The translations under genes and the position numbers were made by a program. From positions 1-5,332 of the forward strand of contig JAGGWU010000172.1 of NCBI GenBank assembly GCA_021163465.1: a DNA stretch of 5,332 nt, read 5' to 3'. Source of the DNA: Candidatus Bipolaricaulota bacterium. Lineage in GTDB: Bacteria; Bipolaricaulota; Bipolaricaulia; Bipolaricaulales; Bipolaricaulaceae. The notes beneath the pieces were generated by a model that saw nothing but the letters and a program-made list of their open reading frames with translations, made no database searches and was not told where the DNA came from. Position 1 is the stretch's first letter. The number at the start of each line of letters is the position of its first letter. This document shows positions 4,880 through 5,332 of this stretch, one piece after another.

Positions 4880-5332
4880 CTACGCCCAGACGATCTCGAG
4901 CTCGGGCTCGAGAAGTACCCCGAACGCCCGCCGCACCCGCTCCCGGACCAGATCCATCAGGGCAAGGACCTCGGCCGCCGTGGCCCGACCCAGGTTGCAG
5001 ATGAAGTTGGCATGCTTGGGAGAGACGAACGCGTCCCCCACGCGCTTTCCCTTCAAACCGGCGCGCTCGATGAGCCACCCCGCGGGAGGTGCATCGGGGG
5101 GATTGCGGAACACACATCCGGCCGAGGGAAGCCCCAGGGGCTGGTGGCGCCTGGCGTGGAGCGCCTCCGATGGGTCCACCCTGGACTCCGGGCAGGAAAG
5201 CTCGACCCAAAGCACCGGGAGCCCCAAGCGCTTTAGGCGTGAGGAGCGATACGCAAAACCACACTCAGAAGCGGGGATCCGGCGCGGAACCCCATCCCAG
5301 CCCAAGATCCCCACCGCCGCCACATACTCCCC
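4880..5332 (-). CDS. murB: UDP-N-acetylenolpyruvoylglucosamine reductase MurB, C-terminal part (5' end outside window)
   Basis: MurB is a cytoplasmic FAD enzyme that uses NADPH to reduce UDP-GlcNAc-enolpyruvate to UDP-MurNAc, the second committed step of peptidoglycan synthesis. The 150 visible residues cover the end of the FAD domain and the substrate-binding domain; the frame is open to the window edge, and the GTG at 5323 is an internal Val codon (GEYVAAVG). Motifs: ECGFAYRSSRLK (about 23-34), with Arg29 matching the active-site Arg of E. coli MurB; LPSAGCVFRNP (about 68-78); AGLKGKRVGDAFVSPKHANFI (about 91-111); and LEPELEIVW (about 141-149), carrying the catalytic Glu position. In SAGC, Cys73 replaces the usual proton-donor Ser, a substitution found in functional MurBs. 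The compact form fits the shorter type II class. The TAG stop is 28 nt before ftsQ, consistent with one operon. Confidence 0.97.
   Translation of the reverse strand, partial: GEYVAAVGILGWDGVPRRIPASECGFAYRSSRLKRLGLPVLWVELSCPESRVDPSEALHARRHQPLGLPSAGCVFRNPPDAPPAGWLIERAGLKGKRVGDAFVSPKHANFICNLGRATAAEVLALMDLVRERVRRAFGVLLEPELEIVWA
4894..4913 (-). repeat. Perfect 8-bp stem-loop near the murB 3' end
   Basis: The arms TCTCGAGC and GCTCGAGA flank a 4-nt loop, and the whole element lies within the last codons of murB (part of LLEPELEIV). In mRNA it would form a stable hairpin ending about 11 nt before the murB stop and about 42 nt before the ftsQ ATG. No T-run follows directly, so it is not an obvious terminator. 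It could pause ribosomes or polymerase, mark an mRNA processing point between murB and ftsQ, or result from repeated Glu/Leu codons. Confidence 0.45.

Noticed and set aside
1..5332. CRISPR arrays, tRNA or rRNA genes, insertion sequences, toxin-antitoxin or phage defence genes
   Set aside because: No regularly spaced repeats, cloverleaf-like segments, transposase motifs or terminal inverted repeats were seen, and coding genes fill almost the whole window.

Overview
The window comes from a high-GC bacterial chromosome. Every gene I can support lies on the minus strand, so the order of transcription runs from high to low coordinates. It holds two units: the distal part of a division and cell wall (dcw) cluster, murB-ftsQ-ftsA-ftsZ, and a downstream operon of a TetR-family regulator, a small secreted protein and an RND/MMPL-type exporter. 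The FtsA/FtsZ/MurB set shows a walled bacterium. GTG starts, strong G/C bias at wobble positions and tight packing are typical of high-GC bacteria. The order murB-ftsQ-ftsA-ftsZ is one I associate with Deinococcota-like dcw clusters among others, and a poorly sampled thermophilic lineage is also possible. I cannot fix the phylum from this sequence.

Layout: murB (5332-4880, 5' end outside the window) is followed after 28 nt by ftsQ (4851-4111). ftsA (GTG start chosen at 4118, end 2874) overlaps ftsQ by 8 nt. ftsZ (2867-1800) starts 6 nt after ftsA, and its ribosome binding site is built into the ftsA stop codon. MurB makes UDP-N-acetylmuramic acid for peptidoglycan. FtsZ forms the cytokinetic ring, FtsA anchors it to the membrane through a C-terminal amphipathic helix, and FtsQ links the ring to the periplasmic wall machinery.

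A 183-nt gap (1799-1617) separates the units. It holds a GC-rich hairpin close to the ftsZ stop and a well-formed promoter (TTGCGG, 17 nt, TATAAT). A perfect 14-bp palindrome lies just downstream of the -10 box and is almost certainly the operator of the adjacent TetR regulator. The regulator (1616-1026), a secreted protein of unknown family (1029-580) and the exporter (583 to beyond position 1) are joined by two ATGA overlaps, so this looks like an autoregulated, translationally coupled export operon.

The window is mostly ordinary core genome. I see no CRISPR array, tRNA, rRNA, insertion sequence or phage gene. The least described element is the TetR / secreted protein / MMPL operon. No stretch over 300 nt lacks a gene.
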